From: Limnohabitans sp.
GTDB taxonomy: Bacteria > Pseudomonadota > Gammaproteobacteria > Burkholderiales > Burkholderiaceae_C
Assembly (NCBI RefSeq): GCF_017848645.1
Contig: NZ_JAFEIF010000077.1
Span: 102,398 to 140,635 of the forward strand
Direction: 5' to 3'
Length of the DNA: 38,238 nucleotides
The notes under the pieces were generated by a model. That model had not been told where the DNA came from. It worked only from the letters and a program-made list of their open reading frames with translations, and made no database searches. The position numbers and the translations under genes are program-made. The first letter of the stretch is position 1. Every line of letters begins with the position of its first letter. Below, piece after piece: positions 1-8,351 of this stretch.

Positions 1-1
1 A

Positions 2-250
2 CAAGGCGAGCGATCAGGCTGGCGCTGGCAGATCGAGAGCCATGCCGGGTCGGCTGGGCTGCCCGATGCCCAGCGTTTGTTTGAAAAATACTACCGAAGT
101 CCCCAGGCGCGTCGCTTGTCGGGTTCGGGCTTGGGCTTGTTTTTGGTGAACGGCTTGCTGGATCTGATGCAGGGGAACATTCAGTACAGAGCCGAATCTA
201 ACCGGGCTGTCTTCAGCATCTGGCTGCCTGAAAATTTCTCTTTGCGTTAG
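2..250 (+). CDS. Sensor histidine kinase, C-terminal end only (partial)
   Basis: The frame is open from the left window edge to a TAG at 248-250, giving about 82 residues. The piece is the end of a HATPase_c domain: the G2-type glycine box GSGLGLFLV is clear and is followed by the usual closing pattern of a short helix, a Gly-Asn turn and a beta strand (AVFSIWLP). The kinase would autophosphorylate and pass phosphate to the response regulator that begins 59 bp downstream on the same strand. Sensor domain, His box and N box lie outside the window, so the signal cannot be inferred. Identification as a histidine kinase is firm; the subfamily is unknown. Confidence 0.85.
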   Translation, partial: QGERSGWRWQIESHAGSAGLPDAQRLFEKYYRSPQARRLSGSGLGLFLVNGLLDLMQGNIQYRAESNRAVFSIWLPENFSLR

Positions 251-309
251 GTGTGGTTAGCTTTGAAGGCTTTCAGCCCAGAAGATAATTAAATTGCACA
301 CGGACCCCA

Positions 310-1020
310 TTGAGCACACAACGCATGGATGATATTGCCCTCAAGATTTTGGTGGTCGAAGACAACGATGCGTTGCGTGAAGCCACGTTGGCTTTTCTTC
401 AACGCCAAAACCATGATGTGCGTGGCGTGCCCATGGCCGAAGACATCGACGATGAGACGGGCGATTTTTTGCCCGATGTTTATGTGATTGACTTGAATCT
501 GCCCGATGAAGATGGCCTGAGCCTGACACGGCGGTTGCGGGCGACGCATCCCAATGTGGGCATTGTCATCACCACGGCGCGCAGCCAGATTGGCGACAAA
601 GTCATCGGCTATGAGTGCGGCGCCGACCTTTACCTGACCAAGCCCGTTCATCCGCACGAGCTGATGGCTGGCGTGAATGCGCTGGGCAAACGCCTGCGCA
701 CATCCAGACAGCAGCACGATACTTTGGTGCTCGACCTGACGGGCATGCGCCTGAGCGGTCCCGATGGCAGAGTCGAATTGACGGCGAGCGACACCTTGAT
801 TTTGAGTGCTTTAGCGCGTGCGCCAGGTCAGAAACTGGAACGGTGGCAACTTGCTGAAATTGTGGGCGGGCAAGACGTCGCCGATTTGTCTGTCGCGATG
901 CTGGAAATGCGCATCACGCGCCTGCGCAAAAAGCTGTCAGCTGTCGGCGCACCATCGCCCTCTGTCAAGGCCTTGCACAAGGTGGGGTACAGCTTGTGTG
1001 TGTCGGTGGTGCTGCAATAG
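310..1020 (+). CDS. Two-component response regulator, OmpR/PhoB-like
   Basis: An N-terminal receiver domain (about residues 12-125) carries the acidic pair in VVEDND, a likely phospho-acceptor Asp61 in VIDLNLPDEDG and the conserved Lys111 in LTKP. The C-terminal part (about 147-232) looks like an OmpR-type winged helix: an effector region followed by the recognition-helix pattern VAMLEMRITRLRKKL and the closing hairpin VKALHKVGYSL. The start is uncertain: TTG at 310 gives 236 aa, while ATG at 325 gives 231 aa and keeps the whole receiver domain; neither has a clear Shine-Dalgarno. It directly follows the kinase fragment and is probably its partner. Targets cannot be read from the sequence. 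Confidence 0.85.
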   Translation: MSTQRMDDIALKILVVEDNDALREATLAFLQRQNHDVRGVPMAEDIDDETGDFLPDVYVIDLNLPDEDGLSLTRRLRATHPNVGIVITTARSQIGDKVIGYECGADLYLTKPVHPHELMAGVNALGKRLRTSRQQHDTLVLDLTGMRLSGPDGRVELTASDTLILSALARAPGQKLERWQLAEIVGGQDVADLSVAMLEMRITRLRKKLSAVGAPSPSVKALHKVGYSLCVSVVLQ

Positions 1021-1162
1021 TGGTCTTGACGATGCCACAGACCAAGTTCGCAAGCGCTCCGACGTGCGTCCGTAGAGTCAAGCCAGCCGTCTGAGCATTG
1101 TCCCGCACTCTGCTCCGATTACCGGCTCAAAGCCTGAGCACGATCCACAGTTCAAGCTTTGC

Positions 1163-1168
1163 TAGAAT
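1163..1168 (+). promoter_or_regulatory. Probable -10 element of the tRNA-Pro promoter
   Basis: TAGAAT lies 15 bp before the first base of the tRNA, which suits transcription starting around 1175. I see no convincing -35 hexamer at normal spacing, so this rests on the -10 match and its position. The rest of 1021-1182, between the response regulator and the tRNA, shows nothing else recognisable. Confidence 0.4.
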
Positions 1169-1182
1169 TTTTACACCGAAAT

Positions 1183-1259
1183 CGGGGTGTAGCTTAGTCT
1201 GGTAAAGCGCTACGTTCGGGACGTAGAGACCGGAGGTTCGAATCCTCTCACCCCGACCA
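1183..1259 (+). tRNA. tRNA-Pro (anticodon CGG)
   Basis: A complete cloverleaf can be folded. The acceptor stem is CGGGGTG with CACCCCG (1249-1255), discriminator A at 1256, and CCA is encoded at 1257-1259. The anticodon stem CTACG/CGTAG encloses the loop TTCGGGA, so the anticodon is CGG and decodes CCG proline codons. The T arm has the canonical GGTTCGAATCC. The gene converges on the SDR dehydrogenase, whose stop codon is only 14 bp away. No integrase or duplicated tRNA 3' end was found nearby, so there is no sign of an integrated element. Confidence 0.97.
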
Positions 1260-1273
1260 GCTGGCCCTCTTGA

Positions 1274-2053
1274 TCAGATGACGTGCAGCCCGCCATCCAC
1301 CACCAAGGTGCTGCCGGTGATGAACGATCCCTCCGAAGAAGCCATCCACAAAATAGGCCAGGCAATCTCATCCGGTGTGGCCCAACGACCCAGCAAAGAT
1401 GTGTCCTTGCGTTCGGTCTTGAGTTGCTCTACGCTCTTGCCGATTTTCTGCGCGCGTCCCACATGGAAATCTGTCAGCGTTGAGCCGGGGCACACCGCGT
1501 TGACACGAACGCCATGCGCCGCCTCTTCACACGCCAGGGACCGGGTCAAGGCCAACTGGGCAGCCTTGGTGGCGTCGTACAGGGCCATGCCTTTGCGCCC
1601 TTTGACGGCATAACAAGATGACACGTTGACGATGCTGCCATGGCCCGTGCTGCGCAGGTGCGGCAAGGCAGCATGGCAGTAATTCGTGATGCCCACCAGG
1701 TTGACGCCCACAATCGCATGCCATTCGGCCGCGGTCGCTTGTGCGGCTGCCGAATAATTGCGCATGGCCGCGTTGTTGATCAGGATATCCAGACCCCCGA
1801 GTTCCTGGACACAGCGCGCCACGGCTTGCAGCGCCAACGCGGGGTCGCTCACATCGGCCTGAGCGCACAGCACACGGACCTCGGGAGCGGTCTGCACAAT
1901 GGCTTCACGCGTGCGCTCCAGACCCTGCGCATCGGCATCCACCAAAAAGACCGAAGCGCCTTCTTGGGCAAAAATTTGCGCCGTTGCCGCACCAATGCCC
2001 GAACCGGCTCCGGTGATCAACGCCACTTGGCCTTGTAAACGAGCTTGGCCCAT
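1274..2053 (-). CDS. SDR-family NAD(P)-dependent oxidoreductase
   Basis: This is a classical short-chain dehydrogenase of 259 aa. The cofactor-binding TGAGSGIG (14-21), the NNAA motif (93-96), the catalytic triad Ser146, Tyr159 and Lys163 (YDATK) and the C-terminal GSTLVVDGG are all present. An acidic residue after beta-2 (VDAD) favours NAD over NADP. I chose ATG 2053 because it starts 5 bp after the stop of the Bug binding-protein gene and leaves a normal N-terminus; the frame stays open upstream into that gene. With the Rieske oxygenase two genes upstream in the operon, it may oxidise the hydroxylated or dihydrodiol product of that enzyme; this role is inferred from context. Confidence 0.88.
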   Translation of the reverse strand: MGQARLQGQVALITGAGSGIGAATAQIFAQEGASVFLVDADAQGLERTREAIVQTAPEVRVLCAQADVSDPALALQAVARCVQELGGLDILINNAAMRNYSAAAQATAAEWHAIVGVNLVGITNYCHAALPHLRSTGHGSIVNVSSCYAVKGRKGMALYDATKAAQLALTRSLACEEAAHGVRVNAVCPGSTLTDFHVGRAQKIGKSVEQLKTERKDTSLLGRWATPDEIAWPILWMASSEGSFITGSTLVVDGGLHVI

Positions 2054-2058
2054 GCCGC

Positions 2059-3042
2059 TCAATCCGCCTTGGTGCCAGTGTCTTTGATGACCTTGCCCCA
2101 ACGCTTGATTTCCGACCCGATCCAGTCGCGGAACTGGTTGGGGGTGGTGGCCACGATCTCAAACTCCATGTCGAGCAAGCGTTTGGTGATTTCGGGTGAG
2201 CGCACGATCTTCACGATTTCGCGGTTGTAACGCTCGATGATGGGCGCAGGCGTGCCACCTGTGGTGAGGAAGCCAATCCACGACGTGGCCTCAAAGTCGG
2301 GGTAACCCGATTCGCTGAGGGTGGGAATGTCGGGCGTGCTGGCAAAACGCTTGAGGCCCGAGGTGGCCAAGAGCTTCAGACGTCCCTCTTTGGCAAACTG
2401 CTGCACATTGCCCGGCACGAAAAACCCCGCTTGGATGTTGCCGCCGATCAAATCGCTCACCGCCGGTCCCGCACCTCGGTAGGGGATGTGCGTGATGTGA
2501 AACCCGGCGGCCGACTTGAACATCTCCATGGTCAGATGCGAGGCGCTGCCCAGCGCCACAGAACCATAAGAGTATTTGGCGGGACTGGCCTTGGTTTTTT
2601 CAACAAAGTCCTTGACGCTGGTGATACCCGAGGCCGGGTTGACCACCAGGTATTGCGGCGCTTTGACCATCAAGGTGATGGGAGCCAGGTCCTTGACCGG
2701 GTCATAGGGCATTTTGTCGAACAGGCCCACGTTGATAGCCAGTGGGCCGTTGTAACCAATCAGCAAGGTGTGACCGTCCGGCGCGGCCTTGGCCACCATG
2801 TCAGCGCCAATGTTGCCGCCAGCACCGGGTTTGTTTTCGACCACCACAGGCTGGCCCAACACCTCTTGCAACTTGGGCGCGATCAAACGCGCCAGCACGT
2901 CGTTGGTGCTGCCCGTGATGGGCACAATGATCCGTATCGGTTTGGTGGGCGACCACTCTTGCGCCGAAGCACCCGAAGCGGCTGCGAGCCCCAACGTGGC
3001 CAGCACGATGGCAGCGATTTGACGGCGATGGAATGTGGTCAT
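2059..3042 (-). CDS. Bug-family (TctC) extracytoplasmic solute-binding protein
   Basis: The 327-aa product has a Sec signal peptide (charged MTTFHRRQ, hydrophobic core, cleavage near ASAQEW) and family features: PIRIIVP near the N-terminus, VVENKPGAGGNIGADMVAKAAPDGHTLL, and the ITHIPYRGAGPAVSDLIGG block. Bug proteins are periplasmic receptors for carboxylates and aromatic acids, abundant in Comamonadaceae and Burkholderiales, often present without their membrane partners TctA and TctB, as here. The gene lies between the Rieske oxygenase (33 bp away) and the SDR gene (5 bp away), so it probably binds the substrate of this catabolic operon. The ligand itself cannot be deduced. Confidence 0.93.
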   Translation of the reverse strand: MTTFHRRQIAAIVLATLGLAAASGASAQEWSPTKPIRIIVPITGSTNDVLARLIAPKLQEVLGQPVVVENKPGAGGNIGADMVAKAAPDGHTLLIGYNGPLAINVGLFDKMPYDPVKDLAPITLMVKAPQYLVVNPASGITSVKDFVEKTKASPAKYSYGSVALGSASHLTMEMFKSAAGFHITHIPYRGAGPAVSDLIGGNIQAGFFVPGNVQQFAKEGRLKLLATSGLKRFASTPDIPTLSESGYPDFEATSWIGFLTTGGTPAPIIERYNREIVKIVRSPEITKRLLDMEFEIVATTPNQFRDWIGSEIKRWGKVIKDTGTKAD

Positions 3043-3075
3043 GGGGTCTCCTGAGGGTGTGGTGGGTGCAAAGGG

Positions 3076-4350
3076 TCAGATGGAAAAAACCGGCTCATCC
3101 AGGCCATTGGCCAGGTGTGCCTTGGCCCAAACCATGGGGTCGTCGCCTTTGGGTAACAACACGCCCGCAGGCCGAACATGTTGCTCGGACGCGTCCAACG
3201 CCGGGGGTTCAATGCCTTGCTCCAGCGCCACGGCCGCATCGTGCAACATGCGCCGCGCCATGACGATGGCGCGGTCAGTGGGCAGCAGTTTCTCGGCTGC
3301 ATGGTCCTGAATGGGTCCCATGCTTTCTTGCAGGGAATAGTCTTGCGCCGAAAACCCAAATACACCGCTGTAGGCGCGTTTTTCTTGCTGGGCCTTGCGA
3401 TCCATCAGGTAATCGTTGTCGCGGTTGGCCTTGGGCACAAAACTGCCAGGGGCCTCGTACTCCACATGGATGCCTTTGCCCGCAGCCATGGCTTCATGCT
3501 CTTCGGCGCTCAGCGGCTGCTTGGGTTGCCAGTTCATACTCCAAGCCCAGCACTCGTGGTCGTTGACGGGCACCCAGGCGTGGCCACCCAAAGCATGGTG
3601 GCCAAACGGTGGAATCATGGTGAACCAGGGGAACAACCACTGGGTGATGCGCCAGTAAAAACTGTCGGGCTCGCCCATGCGACGGCCATACAAACTCATG
3701 CCAAACGAGGTCTTTTCGATTTCAAACACCACGTTGCCATCGGCCTTGATGTAGTCGAGCGCCTTGACGCCTTGATGCATCGGGTCCGTGTCCACCTCGT
3801 AGCGGTGCACATACGACACGTGGGCGGTATCGATGCCGCCTTCCATGGCCTGCAGGTAACTGGAGTACTGAAGGCGTTTGGACACGAACACATGGCTGTC
3901 CGGCAAGGTGCACCACTCCAGCTCGGGTGGCTCGGGCATTTTGTCGGGTGGGCCCATGTAGGTCCAGACAATGCCGCCGCGCTCCACGCAGGGGTAGCCC
4001 TTGATGTGCATGTGCGCACAGGCCTTGGGGTTAGAGGGCACCTCCACACACTGGCCCAATCCGTCAAACTTGACACCGTGGTAGGCGCAGCGGATGCCGT
4101 TTTCTTCGTTGCGGCCAAAGTACAGTGAAACACCTCGGTGCGAACAAAACTCACTGATCATGCAGGCTTGACCATCGGTGTTGCGAAACGCCAGCAGTTT
4201 TTCACCCAGCAGTTCGATGCGCACTTGCGGACCATCGGGCAGCTCGATTTCGCTGCTGGTCAAAGCGGGCACCCAATAGCGGCGCATCAGGTTGCCCATG
4301 CGCGTGCCGGGGCCCACGCGGGTCAGGGTTTCAGACATGTCCTTGTTCAT
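3076..4350 (-). CDS. Rieske [2Fe-2S] aromatic-ring oxygenase, large subunit
   Basis: The 424-aa protein has a Rieske centre with ligands Cys69, His71, Cys88 and His91 (CSHRG then CAYHG) and a mononuclear-iron region LQAMEGGIDTAHVSYVHR with likely ligands His177 and His182 and the electron-bridging Asp174. This resembles the phthalate 4,5-dioxygenase/homotrimeric type, which needs only a reductase partner; no reductase gene is in the window. ATG 4350 is preceded by AAGGAG at a 10-base spacing, whereas the frame upstream is open but non-coding. The operon (oxygenase, binding protein, SDR) diverges from an IclR regulator, the usual layout of aromatic acid degradation genes. The substrate is unknown. 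Confidence 0.92.
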   Translation of the reverse strand: MNKDMSETLTRVGPGTRMGNLMRRYWVPALTSSEIELPDGPQVRIELLGEKLLAFRNTDGQACMISEFCSHRGVSLYFGRNEENGIRCAYHGVKFDGLGQCVEVPSNPKACAHMHIKGYPCVERGGIVWTYMGPPDKMPEPPELEWCTLPDSHVFVSKRLQYSSYLQAMEGGIDTAHVSYVHRYEVDTDPMHQGVKALDYIKADGNVVFEIEKTSFGMSLYGRRMGEPDSFYWRITQWLFPWFTMIPPFGHHALGGHAWVPVNDHECWAWSMNWQPKQPLSAEEHEAMAAGKGIHVEYEAPGSFVPKANRDNDYLMDRKAQQEKRAYSGVFGFSAQDYSLQESMGPIQDHAAEKLLPTDRAIVMARRMLHDAAVALEQGIEPPALDASEQHVRPAGVLLPKGDDPMVWAKAHLANGLDEPVFSI

Positions 4351-4407
4351 GAAAAAGCGTCTCCTTGGCTTGAACGGTTGACTGGCGCAGGCAGGGTGCA
4401 CTGGGCA

Positions 4408-4446
4408 GTTATCCGTAAAATGATAATGTTGTCCATCAGGCGGACA
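4408..4446 (-). promoter_or_regulatory. Promoter and possible IclR operator of the Rieske operon
   Basis: On the minus strand, TGGACA (4435-4430) and GATAAC (4413-4408) are separated by 16 bases and form a plausible sigma-70 promoter about 55 bp before the oxygenase ATG. The inverted repeat TGTCC-N7-GGACA (4430-4434 and 4442-4446) overlaps the -35 hexamer, which is where a divergent IclR regulator would be expected to bind. The arms are short, so operator function is inference. Confidence 0.45.
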
Positions 4447-4489
4447 CATCGATACACACGCACCTGACAGGGTTTTGAAAGGTTTGAGC

Positions 4490-5239
4490 ATGAGCACCCA
4501 CAGCGGCGATGGCGTCCGGTCCGTTGAGCGGGCTTTGGATATTTTGAAAGCGTTCTCGGTCAACGAGCACGAACTGAGCGCTGCGCAATTGCTGGAGCGG
4601 GTGCCTTTGAGTCGTCCCACGCTGTACCGCTTGCTGCAAACGCTGGTGCAATCGGGTTTTGTGGTGTCCTCGGGCGAACCCCAAAGGTTCAGGCTGGGCC
4701 CTGCGGTGGGGCAACTCACACATGTCTGGTCATCGGGACTGAATGTGTCTGCGGTAGGCCAAGCCATCATGCAGCGCGTGTGGGCCGCCACCCAGGAAAC
4801 CGTGGCCTTGTTTGTGCCACAAGGCGCCATGCGGCTGTGCGTTGCCGAGTTGCCCAGCCCCCAGGCGCTGAGCTTCAAACGGGGAGTAGGTTACCAAGAG
4901 CGCATCGTTTTGGGGGCCAGTGGCCAGGTCATCTTGGCACATGCCAACACCTCCATCGAAGCCATCGAGCGTTATGCCGAAGGCCTGAGCCTGGACCCCA
5001 TCCGTTTGGCGCAAGAACTTCGCCAAATCAAAAAGCGCGGCTACGCCACCAGTAAGAACGCCTTGATCGAAGGGGCTGTGGCCATCGCAGCACCGTTTTT
5101 CAACAGCCATGGCCAGGTGGCCGGCTCCATTGCCGTGTTTGGGCCGGGCGCCCGCCTCAAGGACGCGAAGGTGCGGCAGTTCGGAGCCGTTTTGGTCAAA
5201 GAAGCCGCGGCCCTGTCGCAGGCTTTGGGCCACAGCTGA
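4490..5239 (+). CDS. IclR-family transcriptional regulator
   Basis: The 249-aa protein has an N-terminal winged helix (about 10-70: SVERALDILKAFS, then LSRPTLYRLLQTLVQSGFV) and the C-terminal IclR effector domain, ending in a typical block (GAVAIAAPFFNSHGQVAGSIAVFGP). ATG 4490 has AAAGG about 7 bases upstream; an in-frame TTG at 4475 is the alternative. It is divergent from the Rieske oxygenase operon, with 139 bp between the two starts, and is the likely controller of that operon, responding to substrate or product. Whether it activates or represses cannot be told from sequence. Confidence 0.93.
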   Translation: MSTHSGDGVRSVERALDILKAFSVNEHELSAAQLLERVPLSRPTLYRLLQTLVQSGFVVSSGEPQRFRLGPAVGQLTHVWSSGLNVSAVGQAIMQRVWAATQETVALFVPQGAMRLCVAELPSPQALSFKRGVGYQERIVLGASGQVILAHANTSIEAIERYAEGLSLDPIRLAQELRQIKKRGYATSKNALIEGAVAIAAPFFNSHGQVAGSIAVFGPGARLKDAKVRQFGAVLVKEAAALSQALGHS

Positions 5240-5249
5240 AGCGGGCCAC

Positions 5250-5264
5250 CGCACAGAGGGTGCG
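5250..5264. terminator. Small hairpin between convergent IclR and DUF3047 genes
   Basis: CGCAC-AGAGG-GTGCG forms a 5-bp stem in the 27-bp gap between two convergent stop codons. It has no T-tract, so it is a weak candidate for a shared terminator. Confidence 0.25.
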
Positions 5265-5266
5265 CC

Positions 5267-6022
5267 TCAAGGTCGCCACTGAATGCCCCGTACCCAACCC
5301 ACACTTTCAGCGCCCGTGTTGTCGCTGTCTGCCCCAATCAACACCGCACGCACTTTGGGCACAGCGGCCCCGGCGGGCAGTTCATCGGCAAACAACTTCG
5401 CAAAGTCAGCCGCCACATCGCGGCTCTCGGTTTGCCATTGGGCCAAAGGCGCACCCTGGCCTTGCAGCGTGATGAAGCGCACGCGCTGGGTGTAGGGGTT
5501 GGCGCCTTGCAGGCCAGCGGGGTGCACGCTGTCCCACACATAGCAGAGCGTTGCGGCCGGCAGGTCTTCGCCACTCACGCTGCGGGCGATGCGCAGCACG
5601 GTGCGCTGGGCAAAGGGCACGCGGTCCAGCGGGTGGTCGAACATCACGCACACTTTGAGCGCTGCGTCGTCACCCGCTTTGGTCAGGATGTCGGCTACGA
5701 CTTTGCCACCGGTGAGCGGCTGGTCCAGCCGCCAGCGCCATTGCAAGCGACCAGGTTCGGCTTTGGACAAATCGTGCACCCAAGTGCCGTACGAAGCGCG
5801 GGTGCTGACCTTCAGGGCCCGCTCGCCTTGCACCTCGGCCAGCTCGAAGCGGGTGGCTGGAATGTCGGCCTTGGACTTGGGAAAGCCCACAAAGCGCCAA
5901 GTGCTGGCGGCTGCGCCATTGGCAGGCACCAAAGGCGACAAGCTTTGTGCGAAGGCAGGTGCGTTGGCGCAGGCCATGCTCAGCGCCAGCAGCCCGGGGA
6001 CAGGTTTCAAAAAAGAGTTCAT
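5267..6022 (-). CDS. DUF3047 family exported protein
   Basis: The 251-aa protein begins with a Sec signal peptide (MNSFLKPVPGLLALSMACANAPAFAQ). The rest fits DUF3047: a strand-rich fold with RLQWRWRLDQPL, DDAALKVCVMFDH, LCYVWDS and a C-terminal ADSDNTGAESVGWVRGIQW. ATG 6022 overlaps the TGA of the upstream oxidoreductase gene as ATGA, so the two are translationally coupled. The family has no established function; the location is probably periplasmic. Because it shares a transcript with the TVP38-oxidoreductase, it would also be under the ECF-type promoter at 8255-8281. The frame is open further upstream, but those residues lie inside the preceding gene. Confidence 0.8.
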   Translation of the reverse strand: MNSFLKPVPGLLALSMACANAPAFAQSLSPLVPANGAAASTWRFVGFPKSKADIPATRFELAEVQGERALKVSTRASYGTWVHDLSKAEPGRLQWRWRLDQPLTGGKVVADILTKAGDDAALKVCVMFDHPLDRVPFAQRTVLRIARSVSGEDLPAATLCYVWDSVHPAGLQGANPYTQRVRFITLQGQGAPLAQWQTESRDVAADFAKLFADELPAGAAVPKVRAVLIGADSDNTGAESVGWVRGIQWRP

Positions 6023-8181
6023 CCACGCCGCCAATCGTGGAACTTCTCCACCCAAGCCAGCAACTTTTGCGGCGCGTGCGCCCGTTTCCATTCACCGGCC
6101 GCGTACTTGTTGGCCTCGGCCATGGTCGGGTAGGTGTGGATGGTGCCCAAAATCTTGTTCAAACCCAGGCCATGTTTCATGGCCAGCACGTATTCGGCCA
6201 GCAAGTCGCCCGCGTGCGAGCCCACGATGGTCACGCCCAAAATGCGGTCTTTGCCCGGCACGGTGAGCACTTTCACAAAGCCGTGGGCTTCGCTGTCGGC
6301 AATCGCCCGGTCCAGGTCGTCGATGCCGTACTTCGTCACCTCGTAAGCGATGCCCTGAGCTTGTGCCTCTTGTTCGTTCAGGCCCACACGCGCCACCTCG
6401 GGGTCGATGAAGGTGGCCCAGGGGATCACGCGGTAGTCCACCTTGAAGGATTTGAAGTCGCCAAACAGCGCATTCACCGCCGCATACCAAGCTTGGTGCG
6501 CGGCCGTGTGGGTGAACTGGTAAGGCCCAGCCACATCGCCTGCGGCGTAGATGTTGGGGTAGAGCGTTTGCAGATACTCGTTGGTGTCCACCGTGCGGTG
6601 CGTGGGCACGCCAATGTCTTCGAGGCCATAACCTTGCAGACGGGCTACACGGCCCACGGCGCAAACCAATGCGTCAAAAACAATCTCCACTTCTTTCCCT
6701 TGTGTGGAGGCCACCAAAATTTTGTCTTCACCCCGGCGCTCGCAGCGCAGCGCCTTGTGCCCGGTGAGCACCCGCACGCCGTCGGCCTGCAATGCGTCGC
6801 GTGCCAACGCAGACACCTCTTCGTCCTCGCGCACCATGATGCGCTCGCCCATCTCGACCTGCGTGACCTGTGCACCCAAACGGGCAAAACTTTGTGACAG
6901 CTCGCAGCCAATCGGCCCGCCACCCAGCACCACGATGCGCTTCGGAATGTCGTCCAACTTGGCAAACTCGTCCCACAGCGTGTCGCTGGTCACGTAACCC
7001 ACGTCATCGAGGCCCGGCAAGGGCGGCACCATGGGGCGTGCGCCCGCCGCAATCACAATGCTCCGCGCGGTCAGGCGCTGCACCTGGCCGTTGTTCAAGG
7101 TCACTTCCACGGTCCAAGGGTTCACCAACTTGCCATAACCCTGCAGCACCTCCACACCCAAGCTGGTGTAGCGCTCCACACTGTCGTGCGGCTCGATGGC
7201 TTTGATCACATCGTGCACACGTTGCATCACCGCCTTGAAACTGAAGCTGGGTGCGGTGTCGCTCAGGCCGTACTTCGCGCCGTGGCGCATCTGGTGGGCC
7301 AGCTTGGCGCTCTTGATCAAGGCCTTGCTCGGCACGCAGCCGTAGTTCAGGCAGTCGCCGCCCATTTTGTGCGCCTCGATCAAAGTGACTTTGGCTTTGA
7401 CCGCAGCTGCAATGTAGGCCGAGACCAAACCTGCCGCGCCACCGCCAATCACGATCAGGTTGCGGTCAAAGGTCTTGGGGCGCACGCTGGCCCAACGGGC
7501 ATAGACCTTGCGCTTTTGAACGGCCGCCACCACACGCCGCGCCAACAAGGGGAAGATGCCCAGCAGCACAAAGCTGCCCAAAAGCGCCGGGCTCAGAATG
7601 CCCCGCACCGAGTCCAGCTGCGCCAGTTGCGTGCCCGCATTCACATACACCGCAGTGCCCGCCAACATGCCCAACTGGCTCACCCAGTAATAGGTCCAGG
7701 TCTTCATGCGCGTCAGACCCATGAGCAGGTTGATCAGGAAGAACGGCACCACAGGAATCAGGCGCAAAGTGAACAGGTAAAACGCGCCCTCTTTGTCCAC
7801 ACCGGCATTGATGTCGGCCAAACGCTGACCAAAACGCGCTTCGACCCATTCGCGCAGCACAAAGCGCGAAGCCAAAAAAGCCAAAGTGGCACCAAGCGTG
7901 GAAGCAAACGACACCAGCAGCAAACCTTGCCACAACCCGAACACCGCCCCACCGCCCAAAGTGATGATGACCGCGCCCGGAATCGACAGCGCCGTGGCCA
8001 AGACGTACACCCCAAAGTAAACGGCGGCCACCATCACAGGCTGCTGTGCATAGAGCTGGTCAAAACTGGCTTGGCTGGCCTTGAGCTGTTCAAAGCTCAG
8101 ATAACGCCCCAGGTCCAGCGCCACAAACGCACCGATGACCAGCGCCAGCAAGAGCAACAAAACAATTTGACGAAAACGCAT
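6019..8181 (-). CDS. TVP38/TMEM64 membrane domain fused to FAD-dependent disulfide oxidoreductase
   Basis: This 720-aa protein joins two families. Residues about 1-235 form a TVP38/DedA-like (SNARE-associated) membrane domain, with an N-terminal segment RQIVLLLLLALVIGAF, the core LSIPGAVIITLGGGAVFG and LRLIPVVPFFLINLLMG. From about 238 a class-I pyridine-nucleotide disulfide oxidoreductase follows: FAD-binding GGGAAGL, redox-active GGDCLNYGCVPSK near 275, NAD(P)-binding GGGPIGCE and the dimer-interface HTYPTMAEA. It lacks the HMA domain and C-terminal vicinal cysteines of mercuric reductase, so the substrate is open. ATG 8181 has GGAG about 12 bases upstream. Such fusions are known but uncharacterised. 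A candidate ECF promoter lies about 75 bp upstream, and DUF3047 is coupled downstream. Confidence 0.9.
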   Translation of the reverse strand: MRFRQIVLLLLLALVIGAFVALDLGRYLSFEQLKASQASFDQLYAQQPVMVAAVYFGVYVLATALSIPGAVIITLGGGAVFGLWQGLLLVSFASTLGATLAFLASRFVLREWVEARFGQRLADINAGVDKEGAFYLFTLRLIPVVPFFLINLLMGLTRMKTWTYYWVSQLGMLAGTAVYVNAGTQLAQLDSVRGILSPALLGSFVLLGIFPLLARRVVAAVQKRKVYARWASVRPKTFDRNLIVIGGGAAGLVSAYIAAAVKAKVTLIEAHKMGGDCLNYGCVPSKALIKSAKLAHQMRHGAKYGLSDTAPSFSFKAVMQRVHDVIKAIEPHDSVERYTSLGVEVLQGYGKLVNPWTVEVTLNNGQVQRLTARSIVIAAGARPMVPPLPGLDDVGYVTSDTLWDEFAKLDDIPKRIVVLGGGPIGCELSQSFARLGAQVTQVEMGERIMVREDEEVSALARDALQADGVRVLTGHKALRCERRGEDKILVASTQGKEVEIVFDALVCAVGRVARLQGYGLEDIGVPTHRTVDTNEYLQTLYPNIYAAGDVAGPYQFTHTAAHQAWYAAVNALFGDFKSFKVDYRVIPWATFIDPEVARVGLNEQEAQAQGIAYEVTKYGIDDLDRAIADSEAHGFVKVLTVPGKDRILGVTIVGSHAGDLLAEYVLAMKHGLGLNKILGTIHTYPTMAEANKYAAGEWKRAHAPQKLLAWVEKFHDWRRG

Positions 8182-8254
8182 GAGGGGAAACTCCGGTGAT
8201 GCTCTTGGCCACAGTGAACCAAGAGCCATGAACGATAAACGCTGATGCTTTGTT

Positions 8255-8281
8255 ATTCGGCTGAATGCCCTGAGAAGTTAC
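8255..8281 (-). promoter_or_regulatory. Candidate ECF (SigF-type) promoter of the TVP38-oxidoreductase operon
   Basis: On the minus strand, GTAACTTCT (8281-8273), a 13-base spacer and CGAAT (8259-8255) match the element seen on both sides of the hvf/sigma intergenic region in sequence and exact spacing. The -10 lies about 74 bp before the ATG at 8181, giving a leader of about 65 bases, the same as at the thioredoxin gene. Confidence 0.65.
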
Positions 8282-8351
8282 AAGTTCGTCATCCAGATCG
8301 AACCCAGAGGCACAGGGCTTTGACACACAGCGTTGCAGGCCTCGCTCCGCA

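Noticed and set aside
1183..1259. tRNA-Pro as an integration site for a mobile element
   Set aside because: No integrase gene and no repeat of the tRNA 3' end were seen in the neighbouring kilobases.
6019..8181. Mercuric reductase (MerA)
   Set aside because: The CxxxxC site is present but the N-terminal HMA domain and the C-terminal vicinal cysteines are missing, and a TVP38 membrane domain is fused instead.
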